DNA of 64,000 nt from an uncultured Pelagibacteraceae bacterium (lineage in GTDB: Bacteria; Pseudomonadota; Alphaproteobacteria; Pelagibacterales; Pelagibacteraceae). Each line of letters begins with the position of its first letter. Position 1 is the first letter of the stretch. This document shows positions 30,490-39,579 of the stretch, one piece after another. The notes under the pieces were generated by a model. It saw nothing but the letters and a program-made list of their open reading frames with translations, was not told the origin of the DNA and made no database searches. The position numbers and the translations under genes were made by a program. The stretch lies in contig CABYFA010000001.1 of the NCBI GenBank assembly GCA_902518155.1, forward strand, positions 133,942 to 197,941, given 5' to 3'.

Positions 30490-31033
30490 TGCATTATTAG
30501 AGGGACATTTTGTTTTATCTTCTGGATTACACTCTTCAAAATATATTCAATGCGCAAAACTATTAAGTTTTCCGCATAAGGCAGAGAAAATTTGTAAATC
30601 TTTAGCCGGAAAAATTAAGAAAAAATTTAAAAACTTCGACTTAATTTTATCACCAGCAATGGGTGGTATAATAATCGGTTATGAAATTGGTAGACTGCTT
30701 AAAAAAGAAACTATTTTCTGTGAAAGAGTAAAAGGGAAATTTCAATTAAGAAGAGGTTTTCAAATTAAAAAAGGATCAAAAGTATTAATTATTGAAGATG
30801 TTATAACCACAGGCAAATCAAGCATGGAATGTGTAAAATTGATTAAAAATTCAAAAGCAAAACTAATGGGTTTTGCAACAATTATTGATAGATCATCAAA
30901 AAATAATTTAAAGATAAAAAAAAATATAGTTTCACACCTCAAAATTTCTGTTCCAACTTATAAAAAGAACAAGATTCCAAACGAATTGAAATTAATTCCA
31001 TTTTCAACACCGGGAAGTAGATACACGAAGTGA
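30446..31033 (+). CDS. pyrE: Orotate phosphoribosyltransferase
   Basis: A 195-residue PRTase. The PRPP-binding motif VLIIEDVITTGKS is near residues 113-125, and the N-terminal hood FVLSSGLHSSKYIQC is typical of PyrE. It converts orotate and PRPP to OMP. The ATG at 30446 lies 44 bp inside spoT; this long overlap is unusual, but the N-terminal residues match the family, so the start is kept. The stop overlaps pdxJ by 4 bp. Confidence 0.93.
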   Translation: MLSHKKSLDILRKTNALLEGHFVLSSGLHSSKYIQCAKLLSFPHKAEKICKSLAGKIKKKFKNFDLILSPAMGGIIIGYEIGRLLKKETIFCERVKGKFQLRRGFQIKKGSKVLIIEDVITTGKSSMECVKLIKNSKAKLMGFATIIDRSSKNNLKIKKNIVSHLKISVPTYKKNKIPNELKLIPFSTPGSRYTK

Positions 31034-31746
31034 GACGTCTTGGAGTAAATATTGATCATATAGCAACGCTGAGAAATGCTAGAGGTGAATTACATCCAGA
31101 TCCGATATTTGCAGCTAAATTTGTTAAAAAAGCAGGTGCTGACTCAATAACAATTCATCTTCGTGAAGATAGAAGACATATAAAAGATAATGATGCAAAA
31201 AAAATTTGTTCTTTAAAAAAGATTTTAGTTAATTTGGAAATCTCAACTAACTCAAAAATGACAAATAAAGCATTAAAAATAAAACCAAATTATATTTGTT
31301 TAGTGCCAGAAAATCGAAAAGAAGTTACTACAGAGGGAGGTTTAGACTTAGATAAAAATAAAAATAAAATTAAAGACATAATTTTGAAATTTAAAAAGAA
31401 AAAAATTAGAACTAGTTTATTTATAAATCCATCAATTAATGATATTAAAACCTCGTATAAATTAGGATCTGATTGTGTTGAAATTCATACAGGTAGACTT
31501 TCTAGATTAGTAAAATTGAAGAAGAATTATTCTAAAGAGCTTAATAGAATAAAAAAATGTTCAATTATTGCAAAGAAAATTGGTTTAGAAGTTCATGCTG
31601 GTCATGGACTTGATTATAAAACAACTGAATTATTATCTAGATTTAAAGAAATAGAAGAATTTAATATTGGACATTATTTAATCGGTGAGTCGGTATTTTT
31701 TGGTTTATCTAAAGTAATAAAAAAGTTTAAAAAAATTATTAAATAA
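31030..31746 (+). CDS. pdxJ: Pyridoxine 5'-phosphate synthase
   Basis: A 238-residue PdxJ TIM barrel. The start is GTG at 31030 (GTGA overlap with pyrE), giving RRLGVNIDHIATLRNARG. The conserved SITIHLREDRRHI and EVHAGHGLDYKT are also visible. It condenses 1-deoxyxylulose-5-phosphate with 3-amino-2-oxopropyl phosphate to form pyridoxine 5'-phosphate. PdxJ and AcpS are commonly adjacent, as here (5-bp gap). Confidence 0.96.
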   Translation: MRRLGVNIDHIATLRNARGELHPDPIFAAKFVKKAGADSITIHLREDRRHIKDNDAKKICSLKKILVNLEISTNSKMTNKALKIKPNYICLVPENRKEVTTEGGLDLDKNKNKIKDIILKFKKKKIRTSLFINPSINDIKTSYKLGSDCVEIHTGRLSRLVKLKKNYSKELNRIKKCSIIAKKIGLEVHAGHGLDYKTTELLSRFKEIEEFNIGHYLIGESVFFGLSKVIKKFKKIIK

Positions 31747-31751
31747 CAGAA

Positions 31752-32138
31752 ATGAAAATATTAGGTATAGGTGTTGATATTGTTCAAAATACAAGAATTA
31801 AGAAACTAATTAAAAACAAGAATTTTATAAAAAGAACTTTTGGAAACAAAGAAATAATTCTTGCTAAAAAATTTTCTAATAAAACTAATTATTTTGCTAA
31901 AAGATTTGCAGCTAAAGAATCATTAGCTAAAGCATTAGGCACAGGTTTTAGAGGTGGTTTAAATTTAAAAGATATAGAAATTTTAAATGACAGATTTGGA
32001 AAACCTTACTATCATAATACTAATAAACTAAATAAAATTATTAATAATAAATATAGAAGCAAGGATAATAATTTGTTTCTTTCAATTTCAGATGAAACAG
32101 ATTATTCAATATCATTTACAATAATATCTAAAAATTAG
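31752..32138 (+). CDS. acpS: Holo-[acyl-carrier-protein] synthase
   Basis: A 128-residue AcpS. The Mg2+-binding aspartate is in GIGVDIVQNTRI, and the second motif is KRFAAKESLAKALGTGF. The enzyme transfers 4'-phosphopantetheine from CoA to acyl carrier protein. Length is typical. It is followed 3 bp later by lepB in the conserved pdxJ-acpS-lepB-rnc order. Confidence 0.95.
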   Translation: MKILGIGVDIVQNTRIKKLIKNKNFIKRTFGNKEIILAKKFSNKTNYFAKRFAAKESLAKALGTGFRGGLNLKDIEILNDRFGKPYYHNTNKLNKIINNKYRSKDNNLFLSISDETDYSISFTIISKN

Positions 32139-32141
32139 ATT

Positions 32142-33274
32142 ATGACTAAAGTAAAAGATTCTTTTAAATTTATTTTATTATTATTAATAATTTCTTTTTT
32201 TTTATATTATTATGTTTCAGGAAATTGTTTAGGAATACCACTTTTTTTAATTAATTTTTTTGATTCAATTTTGTCATTTGTTAAAATGACAATTTTTTTA
32301 CTTTTTCAAAGTAAAATAGGCCTTATATTTATAGCGATCTTATCTATATTTTACTTTACTTATGATTATTTTATAGAAAAACAAGATGAAGTTAAAAACT
32401 CTGACAAACCCGACAAAAAAGTAACTTTTTTCATAGTAAATTTTCTTTTAATTTTTAATCCAATACCCTCATCTAAAACTTCAATTAAAATTTATAATAA
32501 GTATTTTCCTGAGCCAGTATTTAAATCAATTACAAATAATTTTGTTACATCTTTCTATGAAAACAGATCAACATTATTATTTGCACTTTATATAGCTATA
32601 ATCATTAGAAGTTTATTATTACAACCTTTTTATATACCATCCTCGTCAATGGAACCAAATCTGTTAGTTGGAGATAGAATCTTCGTATCAAAATATTCTT
32701 ATGGGTATAGTAAACATTCGTTCCCATTTAGCCCACCGATCTTTAAAGGAAGAATTCTTTCAAGCGAACCTGAAAGAGGTGATGTAGTAGTTTTCAAAAC
32801 ACCAGCTGATAATAGGACAGATTACATAAAAAGATTAATTGGATTACCAGGTGATACAATCAAATTTATTGAGTCAAATCTACACATAAATAATAGTGAG
32901 GTACTTAAATCAAGAATTTCAAAAAAAGATGTAATTTATTGTGGTGCTAACAAAATAGATGTATTTACATTTGAAGAAATATTACCAAATCAAAAAAAAC
33001 ATAAAGCTGTATATATAAATAGTTTTCCTTTTCAAAATTCAGATTCTTTTAAAGTACCTAAAGATCATTACTTTTTTTAGGTGACAATAGAGATTGCTCG
33101 AAGGATAGTAGATATTTGTCAAGTGTTGGTTATGTACATAAAGATAATTTAGTTGGGAAAGCTCAATTTATCTTTTTTTCATCCGACACAATTAATAGGC
33201 CAATATTTAATTTTTGGAAATGTGTTGATAAATCCTCGTTCAGATATGAAAGATTATTTAAAAAGATAAATTAA
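32142..33274 (+). pseudogene. lepB: Signal peptidase I, disrupted in this sequence by a -1 frameshift in a T tract
   Basis: The first reading frame gives 312 residues, ending at 33080 in KDHYFF-stop. The run of seven T at 33072-33078 needs one more T for the frame to continue as LGDNRDCSKDSRYLSSVGYV and onward to the TAA at 33272-33274. The restored protein would have 377 residues and all SPase I boxes: Ser169 in PSSSMEP, Lys230 in DYIKRLIGLPGD and the box E motif LGDNRD, which is exactly where the frame breaks. An N-terminal extension of about 140 residues with several hydrophobic helices precedes the catalytic domain. The stop overlaps the rnc ATG (TAATG). LepB is essential, so sequencing error or slippage is more likely than a true null. 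Confidence 0.88.
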
Positions 33275-33942
33275 TGAAGATAAATTACCAATCTTTAGAA
33301 AAAAAAATTAAGATCAATTTCAAAGACAAAGATTTGTTAGTTAGATCATTAACTCATAAAAGCTATAGCAAAGAAGTCAATAACGAAAAATTAGAATTTT
33401 TAGGAGATCGTGTCTTAGGTTTAGTAATTGCAAAAAAACTTTTGGAAATTTACCCCAATGAAAAAGAAGGTATATTAGATAAAAAGTTTGCATCGTTAGT
33501 AAATAAGAAAACTTGTTTACAAATCGCAAAAAAAATTAATCTTGATAAATATATTTTAACTTTAGATATTAAAAAAAAGAAAAACATTGTAGAAGATAAA
33601 GTTGTTTCTGATAGTTGTGAAGCATTAATAGGATCTATTTATCTAGATAAAGGTTTTAATTCTGTAGAAAAATTTATTTTAGAATTATGGTCGGAAAATA
33701 TTAAAGATAGTGTTGTTACTCAAATAGATGCAAAAACAAAATTACAAGAATTCTCTTTAAAAAGATTTAAGAAATTACCTATTTATAAACTTATCTCAAA
33801 TACCGGACCAAGACATAAACCCCTTTTTAAGGTTGGTGTAAAATTAATTGATACTAAGTTTTTTTTAGCAGAAGGCAGTTCGAAAAAAGATGCCGAACAG
33901 AATGCTGCTATAAAATGTTTACAAAATCAGAGCAAATTATGA
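33274..33942 (+). CDS. rnc: Ribonuclease III
   Basis: A 222-residue RNase III. The nuclease signature LEFLGDRVLGL is at residues 40-50, with the second acidic cluster in DKVVSDSCEALIGSIYLD. A C-terminal dsRNA-binding domain ends with EGSSKKDAEQNAAIKCL. It cleaves double-stranded RNA in rRNA and mRNA processing. The start overlaps the lepB stop and the stop overlaps recO (ATGA). In many proteobacteria era lies between rnc and recO; here it does not. Confidence 0.96.
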   Translation: MKINYQSLEKKIKINFKDKDLLVRSLTHKSYSKEVNNEKLEFLGDRVLGLVIAKKLLEIYPNEKEGILDKKFASLVNKKTCLQIAKKINLDKYILTLDIKKKKNIVEDKVVSDSCEALIGSIYLDKGFNSVEKFILELWSENIKDSVVTQIDAKTKLQEFSLKRFKKLPIYKLISNTGPRHKPLFKVGVKLIDTKFFLAEGSSKKDAEQNAAIKCLQNQSKL

Positions 33943-34619
33943 TTTGGGACGACATTGGATTTTTATTAAATAAAAATAGATATAATGAAAATTCATTAAT
34001 ATCCGAAATTTATACTAAAAATTTTGGTAAAGTGAGTGGCATTATTTTTGGTGGAACTTCAAAAAAAATTAAGAACTATCTTCAAATAGGAAATAAATTA
34101 TATGTAAATTATAATTCTAAAAATGAAAATAGTGTAGGTTACTTTAAGGTAGAAATTCAAGAAGCTTTATCTCCATTATATTTTGACAATCATCAAAAAT
34201 TAACTTGTATTTCCTCAGCTATGAATTTGGTTAAATTACTTACAGCTGAGTCACAAAAAAATGCAAGGATATTTTCTTTATTAGAAGAATTTTATATTCT
34301 ATTAAACTCTAAAGACTGGATAAAAAAATATATTTTTTGGGAATTGGAATTATTTAAATGTCTAGGCTATGACTTAAATTTTGAGAATTTAGTTAACGAA
34401 ATAATTATTGGTGATCAAAAACAATATATCTCAAAGTCATTAACAGAAAAAAGAATTATACCTAATTTTTTAATAGAAAAAAATAATTCAAGTGAAGATA
34501 TAGGATCTTTACTTACAGGTCTTAAATTGTTGAGTGATTATCTTGAAAAGTCAATTTTAAAGCCTAATAATTTAAACCAACCAATCAGCAGATTACAATT
34601 TATTAACACTTTAAAATAA
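33939..34619 (+). CDS. recO: DNA repair protein RecO
   Basis: A 226-residue RecO when started at the ATG 33939-33941, which overlaps the rnc stop (ATGA); an in-frame ATG at 33915 is inside rnc and adds nothing conserved. The N-terminal OB fold begins IWDDIGFLLNKNRYNENSLI, followed by a helical region. The family's C-terminal zinc cysteines are not evident, as in several proteobacterial RecOs. RecO loads RecA at SSB-coated gaps. It is convergent with hemB, with the stop codons immediately adjacent. Confidence 0.87.
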   Translation: MIWDDIGFLLNKNRYNENSLISEIYTKNFGKVSGIIFGGTSKKIKNYLQIGNKLYVNYNSKNENSVGYFKVEIQEALSPLYFDNHQKLTCISSAMNLVKLLTAESQKNARIFSLLEEFYILLNSKDWIKKYIFWELELFKCLGYDLNFENLVNEIIIGDQKQYISKSLTEKRIIPNFLIEKNNSSEDIGSLLTGLKLLSDYLEKSILKPNNLNQPISRLQFINTLK

Positions 34620-35609
34620 TTATTTAATAATTTGGTCTAATCTATCGGCGTAATAGCTAACAATAGCATTGGCTCCAGCTCTTTTAAAAGAAATAAGACT
34701 TTCTAAAATAATGTTTCGATCAGTTAAATCATTTTTAATTCCATATTCTAATAAAGAATATTCACCTGAGACTTGATATGCCATAACTGGAATCTTAAAG
34801 TTTTCTTTTACTTTTTTGATGATATCAAGATATGGTAGTCCAGGTTTAACCATAACCATATCAGCTCCTTCTTTTATATCCAAAGCAACCTCTCTTAAGG
34901 CTTCATCACTATTTCTATAATCCATTTGATAATTCTTTTTATTTCCTTTTAATAAGTTTTTTGAACCAACTGCATCTCTAAAAGGGCCATAAAAACTTGA
35001 CGCATATTTAACAGCATAAGAGAGTATTTGTGTCATTTTAAAATTATGTTTGTCTAGATATTTTCTAATTTCACCAATTCGACCATCCATCATGTCAGAT
35101 GGTGCTAAAACATCACAACCCATTTGTGCCTGTAACAAAGATTGATCTAATAAAATTTTTATGGTTTCGTCATTTAACACATATTTGTTTTGTAAAAGAC
35201 CATCATGACCATGTGAGGTATATGGATCTAATGCAACATCACACATTATCCCAATCTCATTTTTATATTTATTCTTTATTCTTTGTAATGCCCTACAAAC
35301 CAGATTATTTTCGTTAAGAGCCTCAGTACCTAAGTCGTTTTTTTTTCTTTTTTCAGTGTATGGAAATAATGCAATCATAGGTATACCTTTTTTAATTGCT
35401 CTATCTACTAAATTATTTAATTTATCGATTGTGTACCTGTAAACACCAGGCATTGATTTAATAGATTGTTTTTTATTTTTTCCATCAATTAGAAAAATGG
35501 GTAAAATAAAATCATTAGGTGTAAGATTATTTTCCTCAATTAACCTTCTTGACCAATCAGTTTTTCTATTGCGTCTTAGTCTCAATGCTGGGAATTTTCC
35601 TGTAATCAT
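34620..35609 (-). CDS. hemB: Delta-aminolevulinic acid dehydratase (porphobilinogen synthase)
   Basis: A 329-residue HemB. The Schiff-base lysine is in MVKPGLPYLDIIKKV, with the second lysine region corresponding to YASSFYGPFRDAVGS. Where zinc-dependent enzymes have a cysteine cluster, this protein reads DVALDPYTSHGHDGLL with no cysteines, the pattern of Mg2+-dependent alphaproteobacterial enzymes. It joins two 5-aminolevulinate molecules into porphobilinogen. It is divergent from the hydroxylase-like gene across a 91-bp gap. Confidence 0.96.
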   Translation of the reverse strand: MITGKFPALRLRRNRKTDWSRRLIEENNLTPNDFILPIFLIDGKNKKQSIKSMPGVYRYTIDKLNNLVDRAIKKGIPMIALFPYTEKRKKNDLGTEALNENNLVCRALQRIKNKYKNEIGIMCDVALDPYTSHGHDGLLQNKYVLNDETIKILLDQSLLQAQMGCDVLAPSDMMDGRIGEIRKYLDKHNFKMTQILSYAVKYASSFYGPFRDAVGSKNLLKGNKKNYQMDYRNSDEALREVALDIKEGADMVMVKPGLPYLDIIKKVKENFKIPVMAYQVSGEYSLLEYGIKNDLTDRNIILESLISFKRAGANAIVSYYADRLDQIIK

Positions 35610-35700
35610 GTTGTAATCTATTTAAAATATGCGACAAATGTTATATACAAATATATCTTAAAAAAGATATTAAACAACATCAGGAGACAAAAAATTACAG

Positions 35701-36291
35701 ATGAATTTAAATTTTAACGATTTCCAAAAACAAGATATTAAGTTTGATGTAAACAAACTTCAAAATGCTTATAAAGAATTATTAACCATCAAGGGTTTTT
35801 CAGGAGTTGATGGTGTTTCAAATTTTGGTGCCATTTCATTAACACAAATACCAGGTGATCCAGACTCTATTAAAGGTAATAAAGCAAGAGGTGTGTTCTG
35901 GACTAAACCAGACTCATCTGGAAAAGAAGCTATGAGAGATCAAATGATTGATGAGTCTGCCTATTCTGAATTTATTGAAGATTACAAACATACTTATTTC
36001 AAAGAAGTGTTTGATGTTCTTTCCTCAAAGTATAAATTAGGACGTGTAAGAATTCTATTAAAGGAGCCAAGATCAACTTTAAGCTGGCACAGAGATCCAG
36101 AGCCTAGACTACATATTCCGATAATTACTAACCCAGGTTCTATAATGGTTATTGATAATGTTGCAAAACATATGCCCGCAGATGGATCTGTTTGGATTAC
36201 TAATAATACTAAATATCACAACGCATTCAATGGGGGAGAGGAAAATAGAATCCATTTAGTTGCCTGCGTTTTAGATTACAAATTTAACTAA
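35701..36291 (+). CDS. Aspartyl/asparaginyl beta-hydroxylase-like Fe(II)/2-oxoglutarate-type protein
   Basis: A 196-residue protein with a jelly-roll hydroxylase-like core. LSWHRDPEPRLHIPIIT (about residues 123-140) supplies a His plus acidic pair, and the distal KYHNAFNGGEENRIHLVACV supplies the second His and the 2-oxoglutarate-binding Arg. These match the Asp/Asn hydroxylase (AspH-like) domain. The substrate is unknown. It sits 2 bp before rpiB on the same strand and has a GGAG about 20 bp upstream of the ATG. Fold assignment is good; catalytic activity is inferred. Confidence 0.75.
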   Translation: MNLNFNDFQKQDIKFDVNKLQNAYKELLTIKGFSGVDGVSNFGAISLTQIPGDPDSIKGNKARGVFWTKPDSSGKEAMRDQMIDESAYSEFIEDYKHTYFKEVFDVLSSKYKLGRVRILLKEPRSTLSWHRDPEPRLHIPIITNPGSIMVIDNVAKHMPADGSVWITNNTKYHNAFNGGEENRIHLVACVLDYKFN

Positions 36292-36292
36292 T

Positions 36293-36718
36293 TTGAAAAA
36301 AATATTTATTTCTTCAGATCACGCTGGATATAATTTGAAAGAACAAATTAAAAAAAAGTTTTTTAAAAGATATAATTTTCATGATCTTGGGACTGATAAC
36401 TCAAAGATCTCAGTAAATTACCCAGATTATGCTCATAAATTATGTAAAAGGGTCAGCGTTAACTCAAATAATATGGGTATTTTAGTTTGTGGTTCAGGTA
36501 TGGGAATGTCAATGGCGGCCAATAAACACAAAAAAATTCGAGCAGCGATGTGTTATTCAATAAAAAACACTAAATTATCAAGATTGCATAACAATGCTAA
36601 TATTATAACATTAGGATCTAGATTGACAAAAAAAAATACTGCCTTTAAATGTATTGAAGCATTTATTAATACTAAATTTGAGGGTGGTAGGCACAAAAAA
36701 AGAGTAAAAAAGATATAA
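36293..36718 (+). CDS. rpiB: Ribose-5-phosphate isomerase B
   Basis: A 141-residue RpiB/LacAB family protein. The phosphate-binding [14 protein letters not shown] is at the N-terminus and the active-site cysteine is in [17 protein letters not shown]. It interconverts ribose-5-phosphate and ribulose-5-phosphate. The start is TTG at 36293, directly giving [11 protein letters not shown], which matches the family N-terminus. In alphaproteobacteria rpiB-glyA-nrdR is a common cluster; glyA begins 7 bp downstream. Confidence 0.93.
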   Translation: MKKIFISSDHAGYNLKEQIKKKFFKRYNFHDLGTDNSKISVNYPDYAHKLCKRVSVNSNNMGILVCGSGMGMSMAANKHKKIRAAMCYSIKNTKLSRLHNNANIITLGSRLTKKNTAFKCIEAFINTKFEGGRHKKRVKKI

Positions 36719-36725
36719 GGAAAAA

Positions 36726-38039
36726 ATGTCAAGTGAAACAAAATATATAAATTCTTCTTACCAAGATTTTTTTGAAAAAAGTCTTTCAAAATCTGATCCA
36801 GATTTATTTAAGGCAATAAATGATGAGTTAATTAGACAACAAAATCATATTGAGTTAATAGCCTCTGAAAATATAGTTTCACAAGCTGTATTAGAAGCTC
36901 AAGGATCAGTTCTAACAAATAAATATGCAGAAGGATATCCGGGCAAAAGATATTACAATGGTTGTGAGCATGTTGATGTAGCAGAACAACTGGCACTTGA
37001 AAGAATAAAAAAACTTTTCAATTGCAAGTATGCAAATGTACAACCTCATTCAGGTGCTCAAGCAAATGGTGCTGTATTTTTGGCTTTGTTAAAACCAAAC
37101 GACACTTTTATGGGTATGAGTTTAAATTCAGGAGGTCACATAACTCATGGGTTGAAAATTTCAATGTCAGGTAAATGGTTTAATGCAATAAGTTATGACG
37201 TAGATAAAAAATCTGAATTGATTGATTATGATAATGTTGAAAAACTCGCTCTAGAACATAAACCAAAATTAATTATTGCAGGTGGTAGTGCATATTCAAG
37301 AGTAATTGATTTTAAAAGATTTAGAGAAATAGCTGATAAGGTTGGTGCATATCTTATGGTAGATATGGCCCATTTTTCTGGTTTAGTAGCTGGCAAAGGA
37401 TATCCAAATCCTTGTGACTATGCACACGTCGTAACATCCACAACACATAAGGTATTTAGAAGTGCACGAGGTGGAATTATTTTATCGAATGATTTAGATC
37501 TTGGAAAAAAATTTGATACAGCTGTTTTTCCTGGTTATCAAGGTGGTCCTTTAATGCATATCATTGCCGCTAAAGCTGCTGGTTTTTTTGAAGCATTAAA
37601 ACCTGAATTTCAAACTTACATAAAAAATGTTTTAGCAAACGCTAAAATGTTAGCAGAGACTCTAAAAAATAATGGATTTAAGATTTACTCAGGTGGTACT
37701 GATACACATTTAATGTTAGTTGACTTGAGACCTTTTGGTGTAAAAGGAAATATAGCTTCTGAGAGTTTATGTAGAGCCAATATTACTTGTAATAAAAATG
37801 GGATCCCGTTTGATACAGAAAAACCAATGATAACTTCTGGTATAAGACTTGGTTCACAAGCTGCTACAACAAGAGGATTTGGTTTAAGTGAATTTGAAAA
37901 AGTAGGCGAATTAATAACTAAAGTAATAAAAGGATTATCTGAAAATCCAGAGGATAATAGTAAAGTGGAAAATGAAGTGAGAAAAGAAGTTATAAGTTTA
38001 TGTTCTAATTTTCCAATTTATAAAAATTTGAATAAATGA
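36726..38039 (+). CDS. glyA: Serine hydroxymethyltransferase
   Basis: A 437-residue PLP enzyme. [20 protein letters not shown] and [17 protein letters not shown] are near the N-terminus, and the PLP lysine is in [16 protein letters not shown]. It interconverts serine and glycine with tetrahydrofolate. With soxBDAG, which yields glycine and methylene-THF, it can make serine from sarcosine. An AGG-containing ribosome-binding site (TAAGGA) precedes the ATG. The stop overlaps nrdR by 4 bp. Confidence 0.97.
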   Translation: MSSETKYINSSYQDFFEKSLSKSDPDLFKAINDELIRQQNHIELIASENIVSQAVLEAQGSVLTNKYAEGYPGKRYYNGCEHVDVAEQLALERIKKLFNCKYANVQPHSGAQANGAVFLALLKPNDTFMGMSLNSGGHITHGLKISMSGKWFNAISYDVDKKSELIDYDNVEKLALEHKPKLIIAGGSAYSRVIDFKRFREIADKVGAYLMVDMAHFSGLVAGKGYPNPCDYAHVVTSTTHKVFRSARGGIILSNDLDLGKKFDTAVFPGYQGGPLMHIIAAKAAGFFEALKPEFQTYIKNVLANAKMLAETLKNNGFKIYSGGTDTHLMLVDLRPFGVKGNIASESLCRANITCNKNGIPFDTEKPMITSGIRLGSQAATTRGFGLSEFEKVGELITKVIKGLSENPEDNSKVENEVRKEVISLCSNFPIYKNLNK

Positions 38040-38494
38040 TCTGTCCTTGTGAGAAAAAAGGGGAAACTTCTGTAGTTGATTCCAGGCCTACAGAAGATGG
38101 AACTGCGATTCGTAGAAGAAGACTATGTAGTTGTGGTGCAAGATTTACTACATTTGAGAGAATTCAGCATCGGGAGGTAATGGTTGTAAAAAAAAATGGA
38201 AGGAAATCTTCTTTTGATCGAGACAAATTAGCTAAGTCAATTTACATTGCATTAAAAAAGAGACCTTTAGATACGGAAACTGTCGAAAAATTTATCAGTC
38301 GAATTACAAGATCTTTAGAAGAACTAGGTCAGAATGAAATTGCAAGTAATACAATCGGAACAATGGTCATGGAAGGTTTAAAGGAACTTGATCCAGTAGC
38401 TTATGTTAGATTTGCATCTGTATACAGAAATTTTAGAGAAGAACAAGATTTCGTACAATTTGTGGACAAGCTAGATGTCTACAAAAAAAGATAA
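38036..38494 (+). CDS. nrdR: Transcriptional repressor NrdR with shortened zinc knuckles
   Basis: A 152-residue NrdR with zinc ribbon and ATP-cone. [17 protein letters not shown] and [12 protein letters not shown] identify it, and the ATP-cone runs [19 protein letters not shown] onward. NrdR represses ribonucleotide reductase genes in response to dATP/ATP. The family knuckles are CxxC; here they are C3-P-C5 and C31-S-C33, one residue shorter each. The ATGA overlap with glyA fixes the start, so the deletions are real in this sequence. The last 20 bp overlap ribD. Confidence 0.93.
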   Translation: MICPCEKKGETSVVDSRPTEDGTAIRRRRLCSCGARFTTFERIQHREVMVVKKNGRKSSFDRDKLAKSIYIALKKRPLDTETVEKFISRITRSLEELGQNEIASNTIGTMVMEGLKELDPVAYVRFASVYRNFREEQDFVQFVDKLDVYKKR

Positions 38495-39578
38495 ATTTTC
38501 AATTCAAGATAAAAATTTCATGAAATTAGCTTTAAATTTAGCTAATGCGCGAAGAGGTTTAACAGGAAACAATCCATCGGTTGGATGTGTAATTGTAAAG
38601 AATAATAGAATAATTTCTATAGGACAAACAGGCTATAATGGCAGACCTCATGCTGAACATAACGCTATTTTAAATTGTTCAGAAAATTTAAAAGACTCAA
38701 AAATGTATGTTACTTTAGAACCATGTAATCATTATGGAAAAACTCCGCCCTGTACCAAAAATATTATAAAGAATAAAATCGGAGAAGTTTATTATTCAAT
38801 AGATGACATTGATTTAAAAGTAAAAGGCAAGAGTTATTCAATATTAAGAAAAAAAAACATTAGAGTTAAAAAGGGGCTTTTAAAAAAAGATGCAGAAAAT
38901 TTATACAGATCTTATTTTTTTAATAGAAAAAAGAATCTGCCATATGTAATTGGAAAAATTGCAGTATCAAAGAATAAGATTATTTACAGTAAAATATCAA
39001 AGAGAATTACTGATAAAACATCTGATAAATTAACTCATTATCTAAGATTAAAAAGTGATGGTATAATGATTTCTGGCAAAACACTAAATATCGATGATCC
39101 AAAACTAAATTGTAGGTTAGAGGGTTTTAATCAATTCTCCCCAAAAAGAATTATTTTAGACAGAAATCTAGAAATAAATTTGAAAAGTTATATAGCTAAA
39201 TCGGTAAAAAATGAAAATACTATCATTTTCCATAATTCTAACGATAAATCAAAAATAAAACTTTTAAAAAGGAGAGGTGCTATTCTAATAAAACAATCTA
39301 CAGATAAATACAAAAATTTAGATCTAAAAAAAATTCTGAAAAATTTATATAAAATGGAAATAAGAAATCTATTAGTAGAGGGCGGAGATATATTAACAAA
39401 AAATTTCCTTCAAAAAAAATTATTTAATGAATTTTATATGTTTAGAAGTTCGAAAAGTTTATCTAAAAACAAAAAACATGTTAATTTTACTTCTTTCAAC
39501 ATTTTGAATACCAAATATAATAATTGTAAGATAAACTTTAAATTAGCTAGCGATAAATTAACTATTTACAAAAATTGA
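38475..39578 (+). CDS. ribD: Bifunctional pyrimidine deaminase/reductase RibD
   Basis: A 367-residue RibD. The deaminase zinc site is GRPHAEHNAI with EPCNHYGKTPPC. The C-terminal reductase domain starts near PYVIGKIAVSKN and ends with LLVEGGDILTKNF. It performs the second and third steps of riboflavin synthesis. The reductase half is rich in Lys and Ile but keeps its hallmark motifs. It opens the ribD-ribE-ribB-ribH cluster and overlaps nrdR by 20 bp, an order common in alphaproteobacteria. Confidence 0.95.
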   Translation: MSTKKDKFSIQDKNFMKLALNLANARRGLTGNNPSVGCVIVKNNRIISIGQTGYNGRPHAEHNAILNCSENLKDSKMYVTLEPCNHYGKTPPCTKNIIKNKIGEVYYSIDDIDLKVKGKSYSILRKKNIRVKKGLLKKDAENLYRSYFFNRKKNLPYVIGKIAVSKNKIIYSKISKRITDKTSDKLTHYLRLKSDGIMISGKTLNIDDPKLNCRLEGFNQFSPKRIILDRNLEINLKSYIAKSVKNENTIIFHNSNDKSKIKLLKRRGAILIKQSTDKYKNLDLKKILKNLYKMEIRNLLVEGGDILTKNFLQKKLFNEFYMFRSSKSLSKNKKHVNFTSFNILNTKYNNCKINFKLASDKLTIYKN

Positions 39579-39579
39579 A

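Noticed and set aside
33915-33938. Upstream in-frame ATG for recO
   Set aside because: Lies inside rnc and adds eight unconserved residues; the ATGA at 33939 fits coupling with rnc.
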